A stretch of 64,000 bases of DNA from Mycobacterium sp. AZCC_0083. Lineage in GTDB: Bacteria; Actinomycetota; Actinomycetes; Mycobacteriales; Mycobacteriaceae. Positions within the stretch are counted from its first letter, which is position 1, and each line of letters starts with the position of its first letter. The translations under genes were made by a program, and so were the position numbers. The notes beneath the pieces were generated by a model. The model saw only the letters and a program-made list of their open reading frames with translations. It searched no databases and was not told where the DNA came from. Shown here one piece after another: positions 34,644 to 42,676 of the stretch. The stretch lies in assembly GCF_014202335.1 (NCBI RefSeq), contig NZ_JACHGP010000026.1, positions 34,682 through 98,681 on the forward strand. The letters run 5' to 3'.

Positions 34644-35048
34644 GTGAGCACCATTCCGGCCGCCGAGGACGTTCTTGACCCCGACGAAGCCGTCTACGAC
34701 CTACCCACTGTGGCGTCCCTGCTGGGCATCCCGGTCACGAAGGTGCACCAGCGCCTGCGTGAACGACACCTGATCGCTGTGCGCCGCGACGGCATCACCG
34801 TCGTGCCGAAGGCGTTCTTCGACGACGCCGGACACTTGGTCAAATCGCTGCCCGGATTGTTGGTGGTGTTGCACGACGGCGGATACAACCCGACCGAGAT
34901 CGTGCGCTGGCTGTTCACCCCGGACCCGTCGTTGACGATCAGCCGCGATGGGGGCGCAGAACCGCAGCCCAACGGACGTCCCGTCGACGCGCTGTCTTCC
35001 CATCAGGCCCGCGAAGTGGTGCGCCGCGCGCAGGCTATGGGCTATTGA
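34644..35048 (+). CDS. Winged-helix DNA-binding protein, PknL-substrate type (Rv2175c-like)
   Basis: A 134-residue protein with a helix-turn-helix near the N-terminus (YDLPTVASLLGIPVTKVHQRLRE) and a C-terminal domain with HDGGYNPTEIVRWLFTPDPSL. The homologue is phosphorylated by PknL on an N-terminal threonine, which weakens DNA binding; this protein's N-terminus is shorter (STIPAAEDVLDPDE), so the phosphosite is not obviously conserved. The DNA target is unknown. Starts with GTG. Confidence 0.87.
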   Translation: MSTIPAAEDVLDPDEAVYDLPTVASLLGIPVTKVHQRLRERHLIAVRRDGITVVPKAFFDDAGHLVKSLPGLLVVLHDGGYNPTEIVRWLFTPDPSLTISRDGGAEPQPNGRPVDALSSHQAREVVRRAQAMGY

Positions 35049-35073
35049 CGGCTCGCCGTCTATGGGCTACTGA
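35035..35073. repeat. Duplicated 14-base sequence holding both stop codons
   Basis: CTATGGGCTATTGA (35035-35048) ends the Rv2175c-like gene, and CTATGGGCTACTGA (35060-35073) repeats it 25 bases later with one mismatch. The minus-strand stop of mptA lies in the second copy. Confidence 0.6.
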
Positions 35074-36595
35074 GGGCCTGTTGTTCCGCAGCAGGCTCCG
35101 GCGTTTCGGGCGCCCTGGACAGTGAGTACCAGGCCAGCCCGGCGCACGTCGTGGCCAGCAGTACGTGCAACCAGGAGTACATGCCGTGTGAGCCGTCGGG
35201 CTTGAAGATCACCATGATCCACGTGGAGAAACCGGCGATCACCGCGATGGCCGACCGACTCTGCGCCAGCGCGGAGAGCACCGCAAGCGGCCACGTGTAG
35301 TACCAGGGCAACGCCGCTGGGACGAACAGCACGACGACGAGCAACGCCAGCGCGATGCCTGCCAGCGCCTCGCGGTCGTCGTGGCGAAACCTCCACCACA
35401 GCAAGGGAAGTGAGATGGCGATGATCGCGATGCCGATGATGCGGGTGACGTCCAGAACGGCGTAGAAGTTGACAGGAAGGAGCAGCCCGCCGACGACGTT
35501 GATGAGGTTCGCGGCCGCAGTCGGCACGGTCAACCAGTTGATGATCTTCACCGAACCGGCCAGCGCGGTGAGCCAGCCGAGCCCGACGCCGGCCAGCCAC
35601 GACAGCACGGCGAACACCACGACGAAGATGCCCGCCGAGCCTGCCGTCGCCGTCGCGAAGGCGGGCACCGATCCGAGACTCCTGCGCTGTCGCAACTGGC
35701 GCATCCAGACCCACACCAGGAACGGCAACGCGATTCCTGCGGTGGCCTTTACGGCGACCGCGATGGCGATCAGGCTGACGCCCCATGCCGGATGGTTGGC
35801 GAAGGTCAGCGCGATGCCCGCCATCATCAACCCGACCATCAGCATCTCGTTGTGCACGCCGCCCATCAGGTGGATGATCACCAGCGGGTTGAGCACGCAG
35901 ATCCACAGCGCCGCAGCGCCGTTGGCGCCGACGTGACGGGCCACCCTTGGTGCGGCCCAGATCAGCATCACCAGGCCTGGCAGCATGCACAGCCGGAGCA
36001 GCATGGTTCCCGAGACGACGTCGTTGCCGACCACCAGGGTGACGAACTTGGCGACCAGGATGAACGCGGGACCGTACGGTGCCGTGGTCGTGGTCCAGAT
36101 CGGACTCACGTTGTCCAGCAACGAGTTCGGGTTGTCTATCGGCCCGACGACATAGGGGTCGAGGCCGTCGCGAAGCAGCGCGCCCTGCGCCAGATAGGAG
36201 TAGGCGTCTCGGCTGAACACCGGCACGCTGAAAAGCAACGGCGCCAGCCAGAAACCCGTCGTCGCAACCATCGTGTACTCGGTCGAAGTGCGGTCCACCA
36301 CCCGCCGTCCCAGCCACAGCCACGACACCAGCATCACCGCAACGCCGCCCCACAGAAGCACCGACGACACCACCAGACCGTGGCCGAACCGCAGCCAGGA
36401 CAGGTGCAAAGACTCGAGCAGCGGGTCGTGCAGTCGGGTGCTGCCCGCGCCGAGACCGCCGAGGGTGATCAGCGAGGCACCCGCCAAGCCGAATAGGGCA
36501 GGCCGGGCCTCCTGTGACGTCGCGAAGGCTGCCAGGCGTGAAATGCCGGACGCCAACCCGGATCTCGGGGCGCGCGTCGACGTCGGGGTAGTCAT
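35060..36595 (-). CDS. mptA: Alpha-(1->6)-mannopyranosyltransferase MptA
   Basis: A 511-residue GT-C membrane enzyme that extends the alpha-1,6 mannan backbone of lipomannan using polyprenyl-phosphomannose. About 13 hydrophobic segments are visible; the first large loop has VFSRDAYSYLAQGALLRDGLDPYVVGP, where the aspartate is the likely catalytic base. The ATG at 36595 fits the family N-terminus. It lies 5 bases behind idsA2 in the same direction, so lipid and glycan steps are co-transcribed. Confidence 0.9.
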   Translation of the reverse strand: MTTPTSTRAPRSGLASGISRLAAFATSQEARPALFGLAGASLITLGGLGAGSTRLHDPLLESLHLSWLRFGHGLVVSSVLLWGGVAVMLVSWLWLGRRVVDRTSTEYTMVATTGFWLAPLLFSVPVFSRDAYSYLAQGALLRDGLDPYVVGPIDNPNSLLDNVSPIWTTTTAPYGPAFILVAKFVTLVVGNDVVSGTMLLRLCMLPGLVMLIWAAPRVARHVGANGAAALWICVLNPLVIIHLMGGVHNEMLMVGLMMAGIALTFANHPAWGVSLIAIAVAVKATAGIALPFLVWVWMRQLRQRRSLGSVPAFATATAGSAGIFVVVFAVLSWLAGVGLGWLTALAGSVKIINWLTVPTAAANLINVVGGLLLPVNFYAVLDVTRIIGIAIIAISLPLLWWRFRHDDREALAGIALALLVVVLFVPAALPWYYTWPLAVLSALAQSRSAIAVIAGFSTWIMVIFKPDGSHGMYSWLHVLLATTCAGLAWYSLSRAPETPEPAAEQQALSSP

Positions 36596-36600
36596 GCTCC

Positions 36601-37683
36601 TCAGGCGGACCGGTTTGACGCCCGTCCGGCGAGTTCGGCGAGGCCTGCCTTGGCGTGCACGTCGATCGGCATGGCGGCCAGCACGTCCAGCGCGCGTCGG
36701 GTGAGCATGTCGATGTGCTCCTCCACCGCGGCAAGAGCCCCGACCGATTCGATCACCTGGCACAGCTCCTGGACCTGCGCGTCGGTCAGCACCGTGCCGA
36801 CCGAGGTGCGCAACAGCTTCGCGGCCGCCGGATCGCTCTTGTCGGCGCGCTCGACGGCCTCGGCCAGCAGGACGGTCCGCTTACCCGACCGCAGGTCGTC
36901 ACCGGACGGCTTGCCGGTGACCGCCGGGTCACCGAAGACTCCGAGCACGTCGTCGCGAAGCTGGAAGGCCACCCCGAGGTCGGTGCCGAGTTCGTGGAAC
37001 GCCGCCTGCACGTCCGGCCGGTCGGCAGCGGCGGCCGCGCCGAGCTGCAGCGGCCGCAAGATCGTGTACGAAGCCGTCTTGTAGGTGTTGACGGTCATCG
37101 CCGACGCCACCGACTCCGCGCCGCTGGCCTCGGCGGCGATGTCGAGGTACTGACCACCGAGCACCTCGGTCCGGATGTCGGCCCAGACGCGCTGCACGCG
37201 GCGGTGCGCGTCGAGCGGCAGATCGACGGTGGCGACGATGTCGTCGGCCCACACCAGCGACAGGTCGCCGAGCAGGATGGCCGCGGAAAGGCCGAACTGG
37301 TTGGGTGACCCGTGCCAGTTGCGCTCGCGATGTCGGTCTGCGAACAGCCTGTGCACGGTGGGCAGCCCGCGTCGCGTCGCCGAGTCGTCGATGACGTCGT
37401 CGTGCACCAGTGCGCAGGCGTGCAGCAGTTCGAGCGCGGCGAACAGTCGCAGCACGTCGGGGCCTGCCGTGTCGTCGGCGGACACCGCGCGCCAGCCCCA
37501 GTACGCGAACGCGGGTCGCAGCCGTTTGCCCCCGCGCAGCACGAATTCCTCCAGCGAAGCAGTCAGCTCGGCGTAATCGGCACCGATGTATTCGGCACCG
37601 CGCCGACGCTCGCGGAGATAGTCACGCAATTGATCAGTGACGGCGCCCGCCAGTTCGACGGCTGACGGTGCCGCGGCTTCCAC
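36601..37683 (-). CDS. idsA2: Polyprenyl (geranylgeranyl-type) diphosphate synthase
   Basis: A 360-residue trans-isoprenyl diphosphate synthase (Rv2173-like). The first aspartate-rich motif is complete (HDDVIDDSATRRG), and the second reads DDVLGVFGD with glycine at the last position of the DDxxD, as I recall in mycobacterial homologues. GGKRLRPAFAYW binds the diphosphate. The start is GTG. Product chain length cannot be read with confidence. It precedes mptA in one operon. Confidence 0.88.
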   Translation of the reverse strand: MEAAAPSAVELAGAVTDQLRDYLRERRRGAEYIGADYAELTASLEEFVLRGGKRLRPAFAYWGWRAVSADDTAGPDVLRLFAALELLHACALVHDDVIDDSATRRGLPTVHRLFADRHRERNWHGSPNQFGLSAAILLGDLSLVWADDIVATVDLPLDAHRRVQRVWADIRTEVLGGQYLDIAAEASGAESVASAMTVNTYKTASYTILRPLQLGAAAAADRPDVQAAFHELGTDLGVAFQLRDDVLGVFGDPAVTGKPSGDDLRSGKRTVLLAEAVERADKSDPAAAKLLRTSVGTVLTDAQVQELCQVIESVGALAAVEEHIDMLTRRALDVLAAMPIDVHAKAGLAELAGRASNRSA

Positions 37684-37771
37684 GCTCAGCGGGCGCCCCT
37701 TTCCTTACCCCGGGAGTGCAATCAGACTAGAGCGTGCCGAGCCGTTCGGAGCAACTCCGTGCGCAGGTGGG

Positions 37772-38479
37772 TCAGCGCGGCGGTTCGGACGGATCGGCCA
37801 GCACGGGGCTGCGGTCCCTACTCATCCACGCGATCCCGCCGATGATGGCCGCCACCACGAACGCCGCAAAGCCGAGCCAGAGCGCGGCGCCGGTGAACGA
37901 GCGCGCACTCGGATCGGTGAAGCGCGCCTGGGCGCTCATGGTGCTGACCACGCCGGGCCGAAGCTTCCATTCGACGACGTCCGAGGAGATCTGGTCGCCG
38001 TTGGTCGACGTCACCTCGCCTGGGAACGACACGCTCAGCGATACGTCGGCGTCCGGGTCGTTCAGCGACGTCAGGTCGGCACGGCCATCGAGGATCACCA
38101 GGTCACCGGCGCGCCGCAGGGAGATGTCGACGCCTGCCGCGTCGCGGTTCATGTTGGCCAGCTGAGGGAGTTCGGAGAAGGTGAGGTCGGAGAACACCGC
38201 CTGCGTGCCGACGAAGTCGTCGCGTTCGTAGTTCGAGACGGACACCTTCTGACTGAACGGCAGCGTGTTCAGGAGCTGAGGGCCCTTGTCGTCACCGTTG
38301 CGCGGTTTGGCTGCCGCGATGATCTGGCCGGACACCCGATCGTCGGGCGAGACCGTCAGCGATGCGCGCACCCGCACGCAGCCCACCGCCATGGGGACGA
38401 TCGCCAGCAGCAGGAGCATGGCCAGCACCCGCGTGCGGTGTGGCGTGCGGCCGTGGGTTCGGCTCCGGCGGTCGGGCAC
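37772..38479 (-). CDS. lppM: Lipoprotein LppM
   Basis: A 235-residue lipoprotein. After a basic N-terminus and a hydrophobic core the lipobox is MAVGC (lipidated cysteine at about residue 34). The outer domain of ~150 residues is followed by a C-terminal membrane helix (about 205-223) and a short tail. The M. tuberculosis homologue affects phagosome trafficking. The GTG at 38479 is chosen; an internal ATG nearer the signal core is a second option. Confidence 0.85.
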   Translation of the reverse strand: MPDRRSRTHGRTPHRTRVLAMLLLLAIVPMAVGCVRVRASLTVSPDDRVSGQIIAAAKPRNGDDKGPQLLNTLPFSQKVSVSNYERDDFVGTQAVFSDLTFSELPQLANMNRDAAGVDISLRRAGDLVILDGRADLTSLNDPDADVSLSVSFPGEVTSTNGDQISSDVVEWKLRPGVVSTMSAQARFTDPSARSFTGAALWLGFAAFVVAAIIGGIAWMSRDRSPVLADPSEPPR

Positions 38480-38505
38480 CCGGTCATCGTGCCAGATACC
38501 TCGCC

Positions 38506-39129
38506 CTACAGCGGCAGTGACCGGCCGAGAATGGCGAACGGCCGAGGGTCGCCCGCGAAGTGGTAGCCGCGGATCACGTCGGTGAAGCCGAGCCTGCGGT
38601 ACAGCCGCCATGCTCGGTTGGACTCACCGTTGATCTCCGGGGTGGATAGCAACACGTACGGCTCCCCGCGTCCGGCGAGCAGCCGTCGGGCCAGGGCTTC
38701 GCCGAGCCCGTGGCCCTGGGCGTCCGGACGAATGTGCAGCTCGGTGAGCTCGAAGTAGCTGGTCATCAGCTCAGCGATGTGCGAGTTGTCGGATCCGCCG
38801 CGCTTCAGGCCGATGATCACCTGTTGTTGCCACCACTGATCGGGTGCACCGCAGTAGCCGTAGGCGACCCCGAGCATGGGTGCGTCGGTCATGTCGGCGT
38901 CGGCGTGGGGCGCGTCGACGGCGGCGACGGCCTTCCAGCCGCGTCGGCGGGAGTGTTCCAGCCACATCGTCGCGCGTTGCTCTTCCGTACCGCGCGGGTA
39001 CCGCATGGCGTCGACGTAGACGGCCAGAGCGTCGCCGAGGCGCCTGTTCATGTCGCCTTGCGACAGCTCGATGAGAAACGTCGACAACTCTTGGTGCCCC
39101 TCGCGGTCTGAGTGCGGAGTCGATGCCAT
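38506..39129 (-). CDS. GNAT family N-acetyltransferase (Rv2170-like)
   Basis: A 207-residue acetyltransferase. The acetyl-CoA binding motif is LHIRPDAQGHGLGEALARRLL and the C-terminal motif ESNRAWRLYRRLGFTDVIRGYHF is typical. I recall that Rv2170 acetylates isocitrate dehydrogenase. It stands 26 bases before lppM in the same direction and may share its transcript. Confidence 0.85.
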   Translation of the reverse strand: MASTPHSDREGHQELSTFLIELSQGDMNRRLGDALAVYVDAMRYPRGTEEQRATMWLEHSRRRGWKAVAAVDAPHADADMTDAPMLGVAYGYCGAPDQWWQQQVIIGLKRGGSDNSHIAELMTSYFELTELHIRPDAQGHGLGEALARRLLAGRGEPYVLLSTPEINGESNRAWRLYRRLGFTDVIRGYHFAGDPRPFAILGRSLPL

Positions 39130-39313
39130 TATCCGGTCACGCTCTCGTCAGTGGCATGGCGGCTCGGCACGTGTGGCCAACGTCGTACAATCGGGCATTG
39201 AACTAGGTGGTACGGCTCAGATCGACCTCGTATCATTAGTGTTAGTTGCTCGTACACCGAGCGCACACGACGGTTTTGACAATCGTGACGGACGCGGCCA
39301 AAGGGAGGCACGG

Positions 39314-39718
39314 ATGCCACTCTCCGATCATGAGCAGCGCATGCTCGACCAGATCGAGAGCGCTCTCTATGCCGAGGACCCCAAATTCGCGTCGAGCGTG
39401 CGTGGTGGCAATCTGCGCGCCCCTTCGGCGAGGCGCCGGCTGCAGGGTGCCTCACTGTTCGTGATCGGCCTGGCCATGCTGGTGTCCGGCATCGCATTTC
39501 GGGCGACGTGGATCGGCGGCTTGCCGATTCTGTCCGTGGTGGGATTCGTGATCATGTTCGGCGGTGTCGTGTACGCGATCACCGGACCGCGGGTCGCAGG
39601 TGGCAAGGATCGTTCGGGTTCGGAACCCGGTGGGCCACGGCAGAAGAAGTCCAAGGGCTCGGGTGGTTCGTTCACCAATCGCATGGAGGACAGGTTCCGC
39701 AGGCGCTTCGACGAGTGA
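39314..39718 (+). CDS. DUF3040 membrane protein (Rv2169c-like)
   Basis: A 134-residue protein beginning PLSDHEQRMLDQIESALYAEDPKFA, the signature of DUF3040, then two membrane helices (about 47-65 and 70-90) and a basic Gly/Lys/Ser-rich tail. Function is unknown. GGGAGG stands six bases before the ATG. The 184 bases upstream separate it from the divergent GNAT gene and must hold both promoters. Confidence 0.85.
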   Translation: MPLSDHEQRMLDQIESALYAEDPKFASSVRGGNLRAPSARRRLQGASLFVIGLAMLVSGIAFRATWIGGLPILSVVGFVIMFGGVVYAITGPRVAGGKDRSGSEPGGPRQKKSKGSGGSFTNRMEDRFRRRFDE

Positions 39719-39756
39719 TCGTCTCGTCGGTCAAGGGGTAGTTTCCGCACATTCGT

Positions 39757-39776
39757 GGGGAGCTGCCCCTTTTCTT
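39757..39776 (+). terminator. Intrinsic terminator-like hairpin after the DUF3040 gene
   Basis: GGGG-AGCTG-CCCC is followed directly by TTTTCTTC. It is 38 bases behind the DUF3040 stop codon. The stem is short but the T-rich tail is unusual in this high-GC DNA. Confidence 0.45.
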
Positions 39777-40012
39777 CTTCTTGGGGTTTGCCTCCTGGCG
39801 TTTCGCCATGAGGCCCGACACGCCGGATTTGCGCCTGCGCGGCCGGTTGGCAGGTAGCTCCCCCCACTGCGCCCCACTCTCGTGATTGAGCACCTCTAGC
39901 TGCGGTTTTCCGCCTGGGTGCGACCTTTTCGGTGTCGACGCGCGCCCGAAAAGTGACAGGTCGGTGGTGGATAGGTGGGGCGTGCGCCCAAACTGTTGCC
40001 AGCATATGGAGC

Positions 40013-40042
40013 AAAGTGGGGGATTGTGGGGTAAAGTGGCGT
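40013..40042 (+). promoter_or_regulatory. MraZ-binding repeat array
   Basis: Three consecutive 10-base units, AAAGTGGGGG, ATTGTGGGGT and AAAGTGGCGT, place TGGGG/TGGCG at exact one-helical-turn spacing. This is the known form of MraZ boxes (TGGGN repeats every 10 bases) in dcw promoters, 55 bases before mraZ. It predicts autoregulation of the operon. Confidence 0.75.
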
Positions 40043-40096
40043 GCATCGGAGCGACCGGGGCTCTGAGTTGAAGTGAGGGTGGCAGGAGGTGGCGGG

Positions 40097-40528
40097 ATGT
40101 TTCTCGGCACCTACACGCCAAAACTCGACGACAAGGGGCGGCTCACGCTGCCCGCCAAGTTCCGCGACGCGCTGGCAGGAGGACTGATGGTCACCAAGAG
40201 CCAAGATCACAGCCTCGCCGTCTACCCGCGCGCCGAGTTCGAGGCATTGGCGGACCGGCTGACACAGGCGTCGCGGAGCAACCCGGAAGCCCGCGCCTTC
40301 CTGCGCAACCTGGCCGCAGCCACCGACGAACAACATCCCGACGCACAAGGCCGCATCACCCTGACGGCCGATCACCGCCGGTACGCAAACCTGACCAAGG
40401 AGTGCGTCGTGATCGGTTCGATTCAGTACCTGGAGATCTGGGACGCCCAGGCCTGGCAGGACTACCAGGAGACACACGAAGAGAACTTCTCCGCGGCCAG
40501 CGATGAAACTCTGCGCGACATCATTTGA
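40097..40528 (+). CDS. mraZ: Transcriptional regulator MraZ
   Basis: A 143-residue protein with two AbrB-like half domains (MFLGTYTPKLDDKGRLTLPAKFR and the second copy around DAQGRITLTADHRRYA). MraZ forms a ring that binds TGGGN repeats upstream of its own gene and controls the dcw cluster. AGGAGG stands six bases before the ATG. The length is the family norm. Confidence 0.96.
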   Translation: MFLGTYTPKLDDKGRLTLPAKFRDALAGGLMVTKSQDHSLAVYPRAEFEALADRLTQASRSNPEARAFLRNLAAATDEQHPDAQGRITLTADHRRYANLTKECVVIGSIQYLEIWDAQAWQDYQETHEENFSAASDETLRDII

Positions 40529-40673
40529 CCCGGCCCTCGTGCCGGACACGGCCCGTGCAACGTGGCCTCTGCCCGAACCGGCCCTGGCGTACTTCCCCAA
40601 CGCCAGGTACGTAATCTCGGACAGAGACCTCGTTGCAAGGGCCACCCTTCACCACCGGTGCGAAGGTGCTGCG
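40529..40673 (+). ncRNA. Structured leader between mraZ and rsmH (mraW RNA motif candidate)
   Basis: The 145-base gap has no gene. CCTGGCGT (40583-40590) and ACGCCAGG (40600-40607) form a perfect 8-base stem around a 9-base loop, and shorter hairpins (AAGGG-CCA-CCCTT) follow before the rsmH start. A conserved 'mraW' RNA motif is described for mycobacteria in the leader of this gene; I could not test the match to its covariance model. Confidence 0.55.
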
Positions 40674-41657
40674 ATGCCCCCGGATTCTCGAGATCAACAA
40701 CACGGCCACGTCCCGGTCCTCATCGACCGGTGCGTCGAGCTGCTGACACCTGCACTGACCCGGCACGACGCAACCGGTGCCGGCGCCATCCTGGTGGACG
40801 CCACGCTCGGTGCAGGCGGCCATGCCGAGCGATTCCTCACCGACCTCCCAGGACTGCGGCTGGTCGGCCTCGATCGTGACCCCACCGCGCTGCGCATAGC
40901 GGGGGAGCGGTTGGCGCCGTTCGGCGACCGGGTCACGTTCGTCCGCACCCGTTACGACGGCTACTGGGCCGACCGCGACGACGAGACAGTGGACGGCGTG
41001 CTGTTCGACCTCGGCGTCTCGTCGATGCAGTTGGATCTCGCCGAGCGCGGCTTCTCCTACTCCCACGACGCGCCGCTGGACATGCGGATGGACCCCGACG
41101 CCCCGCTGACCGCCGCCGAGATCGTCAACACCTTCGACGCCAAGGAGCTGAACCGAATCCTGCGGGACTTCGGCGAGGAGCGCTTCGCCTTCAAGATCGC
41201 CCGCGAGATCGTCCGGTGGCGGGCCCGCAAGCCGTTCACCACCACGGGGGAGTTGGTGGAGCTGCTCTACGCCGCCATCCCGGCCCCGGCCCGGCGCACT
41301 GGCGGTCACCCGGCCAAGCGCACCTTCCAGGCCCTGCGGACCGCCGTCAACGCCGAACTCGACTCGCTGAGCGACGCGGTTCCCGCGGCGATGTCGGCAT
41401 TGTCGTCGGGCGGACGCATCGTCGTCATGGCCTACCAGTCGCTGGAGGACAAGATCGTCAAGGGCCTGTTCGCCGCCGCGACCGCGTCGCGAACGCCGGC
41501 CGGCCTGCCGATCGAGTTACCCGGCCACGAACCGGATTTCGTGTCACTGACCCGTGGCGCCGAGAAGGCGGACGACGCCGAGATCGACCTCAATCCTCGT
41601 AGTGCATCAGTAAGGCTGCGGGCTCTGGAAAAGGTTGTCAGAAGGGAAGTTTCGTGA
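40674..41657 (+). CDS. rsmH: 16S rRNA (cytosine1402-N4)-methyltransferase
   Basis: A 327-residue AdoMet-dependent enzyme (MraW) that methylates C1402 in the ribosomal P site. HVPVLIDRCVELL, the AdoMet-binding VDATLGAGGHAERFL and GVLFDLGVSSMQLD are present, with the inserted helical domain before GHPAKRTFQALR. I choose ATG 40674; the frame upstream to 40503 is only read-through. The stop overlaps the next gene's ATG (TGATG). Confidence 0.95.
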   Translation: MPPDSRDQQHGHVPVLIDRCVELLTPALTRHDATGAGAILVDATLGAGGHAERFLTDLPGLRLVGLDRDPTALRIAGERLAPFGDRVTFVRTRYDGYWADRDDETVDGVLFDLGVSSMQLDLAERGFSYSHDAPLDMRMDPDAPLTAAEIVNTFDAKELNRILRDFGEERFAFKIAREIVRWRARKPFTTTGELVELLYAAIPAPARRTGGHPAKRTFQALRTAVNAELDSLSDAVPAAMSALSSGGRIVVMAYQSLEDKIVKGLFAAATASRTPAGLPIELPGHEPDFVSLTRGAEKADDAEIDLNPRSASVRLRALEKVVRREVS

Positions 41658-42676
41658 TGGCCAAGCGACCCGAACCAATTCGCAACAGAGATGATCGCCG
41701 CCGCGGCACGCGGGAGCCGGCCAAGCGCCGCCCCAAGGATGCGCCGCCGCGCAACCGTCGCACGACGCGCGAGCAGCGCCCCACACGTGAGCAGCGCCCG
41801 CCGCGACCGGCGCCACAGACCAGCCCGATCCCGAGGATCACCGAAGGGCAAGCCAGGCCGAAGAACGCCGCCCAGGCCAAGGCGCGTGCGAAGGCGCGCA
41901 AGGCCAAGGCGCCCAAGGTCGTTCGGCTGCCACTGCGCGAGCGGCTGCTCGTCAAACTGTCGTCGATCGAGCTCGACCCGCGCCGGATCGTCACCAGGGT
42001 TCCGTTCGTCGTACTGGTGATCGGGGCACTGGGTCTCGGGCTCGCCGTCACGCTGTGGCTGTCGACCGACGCCGCCGAGCGCTCGTACCAGCTGGGCCAC
42101 GTCCGGGAGACCAATCAGGCACTGCTGCAGCAGAAGGAGGCCTTGGAGCGCGGCGTGCTCGAGGCGCAGGCCGCACCGGCCCTTGCCGAGGCAGCACGCA
42201 ACCTCGGCATGATCCCCTCCAGGGACACCGCCCACCTCGTGCAGGATCCGTCGGGCAACTGGATGGTGGTTGGCACTCCCAAACCGGCCCAAGGGGTTCC
42301 TCCGCCACCGCTGAATTCGCCGCTGCCCGAGGACCTTCCGGCCGCGCCGCCGCCTCCGCCCGCACCGCGCGTAGTTGATCCCCGCGAGGTGGCCGTGCAC
42401 CTGCCGCCGAGGGCCGTCGCACCAGTCAATCCGGAGATACCGGTTCCTGCCGCAGCGCTTGCCGCCCCCGGTGCCCCGGTCGTCGCGCCTGCAGCCCCCG
42501 GTGTGCCGCTAGCCGCGCCTGTACCGGTGGACCCGGCGCAGGTGCCCGCTCCGGCTCCCGCCGACCTGCCCCCCGTCGTTGACACAACACACATCGCACC
42601 GCAGGGAGCTACGTTGCCAGGACCGCCACCAGGCATCGAGCTCCCCGTCGCGCCGGTCCCGGGCCCCCAGGCATGA
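41657..42676 (+). CDS. ftsL: FtsL-like division protein (Rv2164c-like)
   Basis: A 339-residue bitopic protein: a basic cytoplasmic tail (1-110), one membrane helix (about 115-136), an outer leucine-zipper-like coiled coil (about 145-175, HVRETNQALLQQKEALERGV) and a long Pro/Ala/Val-rich C-terminus. It takes the place of FtsL, bridging FtsQ/FtsB and FtsW-PBPB at the divisome. It is much longer than proteobacterial FtsL because of both tails. The ATG overlaps the rsmH stop, and its own stop overlaps pbpB as ATGA. Confidence 0.85.
   Translation: MAKRPEPIRNRDDRRRGTREPAKRRPKDAPPRNRRTTREQRPTREQRPPRPAPQTSPIPRITEGQARPKNAAQAKARAKARKAKAPKVVRLPLRERLLVKLSSIELDPRRIVTRVPFVVLVIGALGLGLAVTLWLSTDAAERSYQLGHVRETNQALLQQKEALERGVLEAQAAPALAEAARNLGMIPSRDTAHLVQDPSGNWMVVGTPKPAQGVPPPPLNSPLPEDLPAAPPPPPAPRVVDPREVAVHLPPRAVAPVNPEIPVPAAALAAPGAPVVAPAAPGVPLAAPVPVDPAQVPAPAPADLPPVVDTTHIAPQGATLPGPPPGIELPVAPVPGPQA

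Larger units (their letters stand above)
39719..40096. other. 378-base intergenic region before mraZ
   Basis: No gene is credible here. It holds a terminator-like hairpin at 39757-39776, a second arm at 39856-39863 that could pair with that hairpin, a low-complexity TTCTTCTTC run, and three 10-base MraZ-type boxes at 40013-40042. The mraZ ribosome-binding site GCAGGAGG stands at the right end. Confidence 0.7.
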
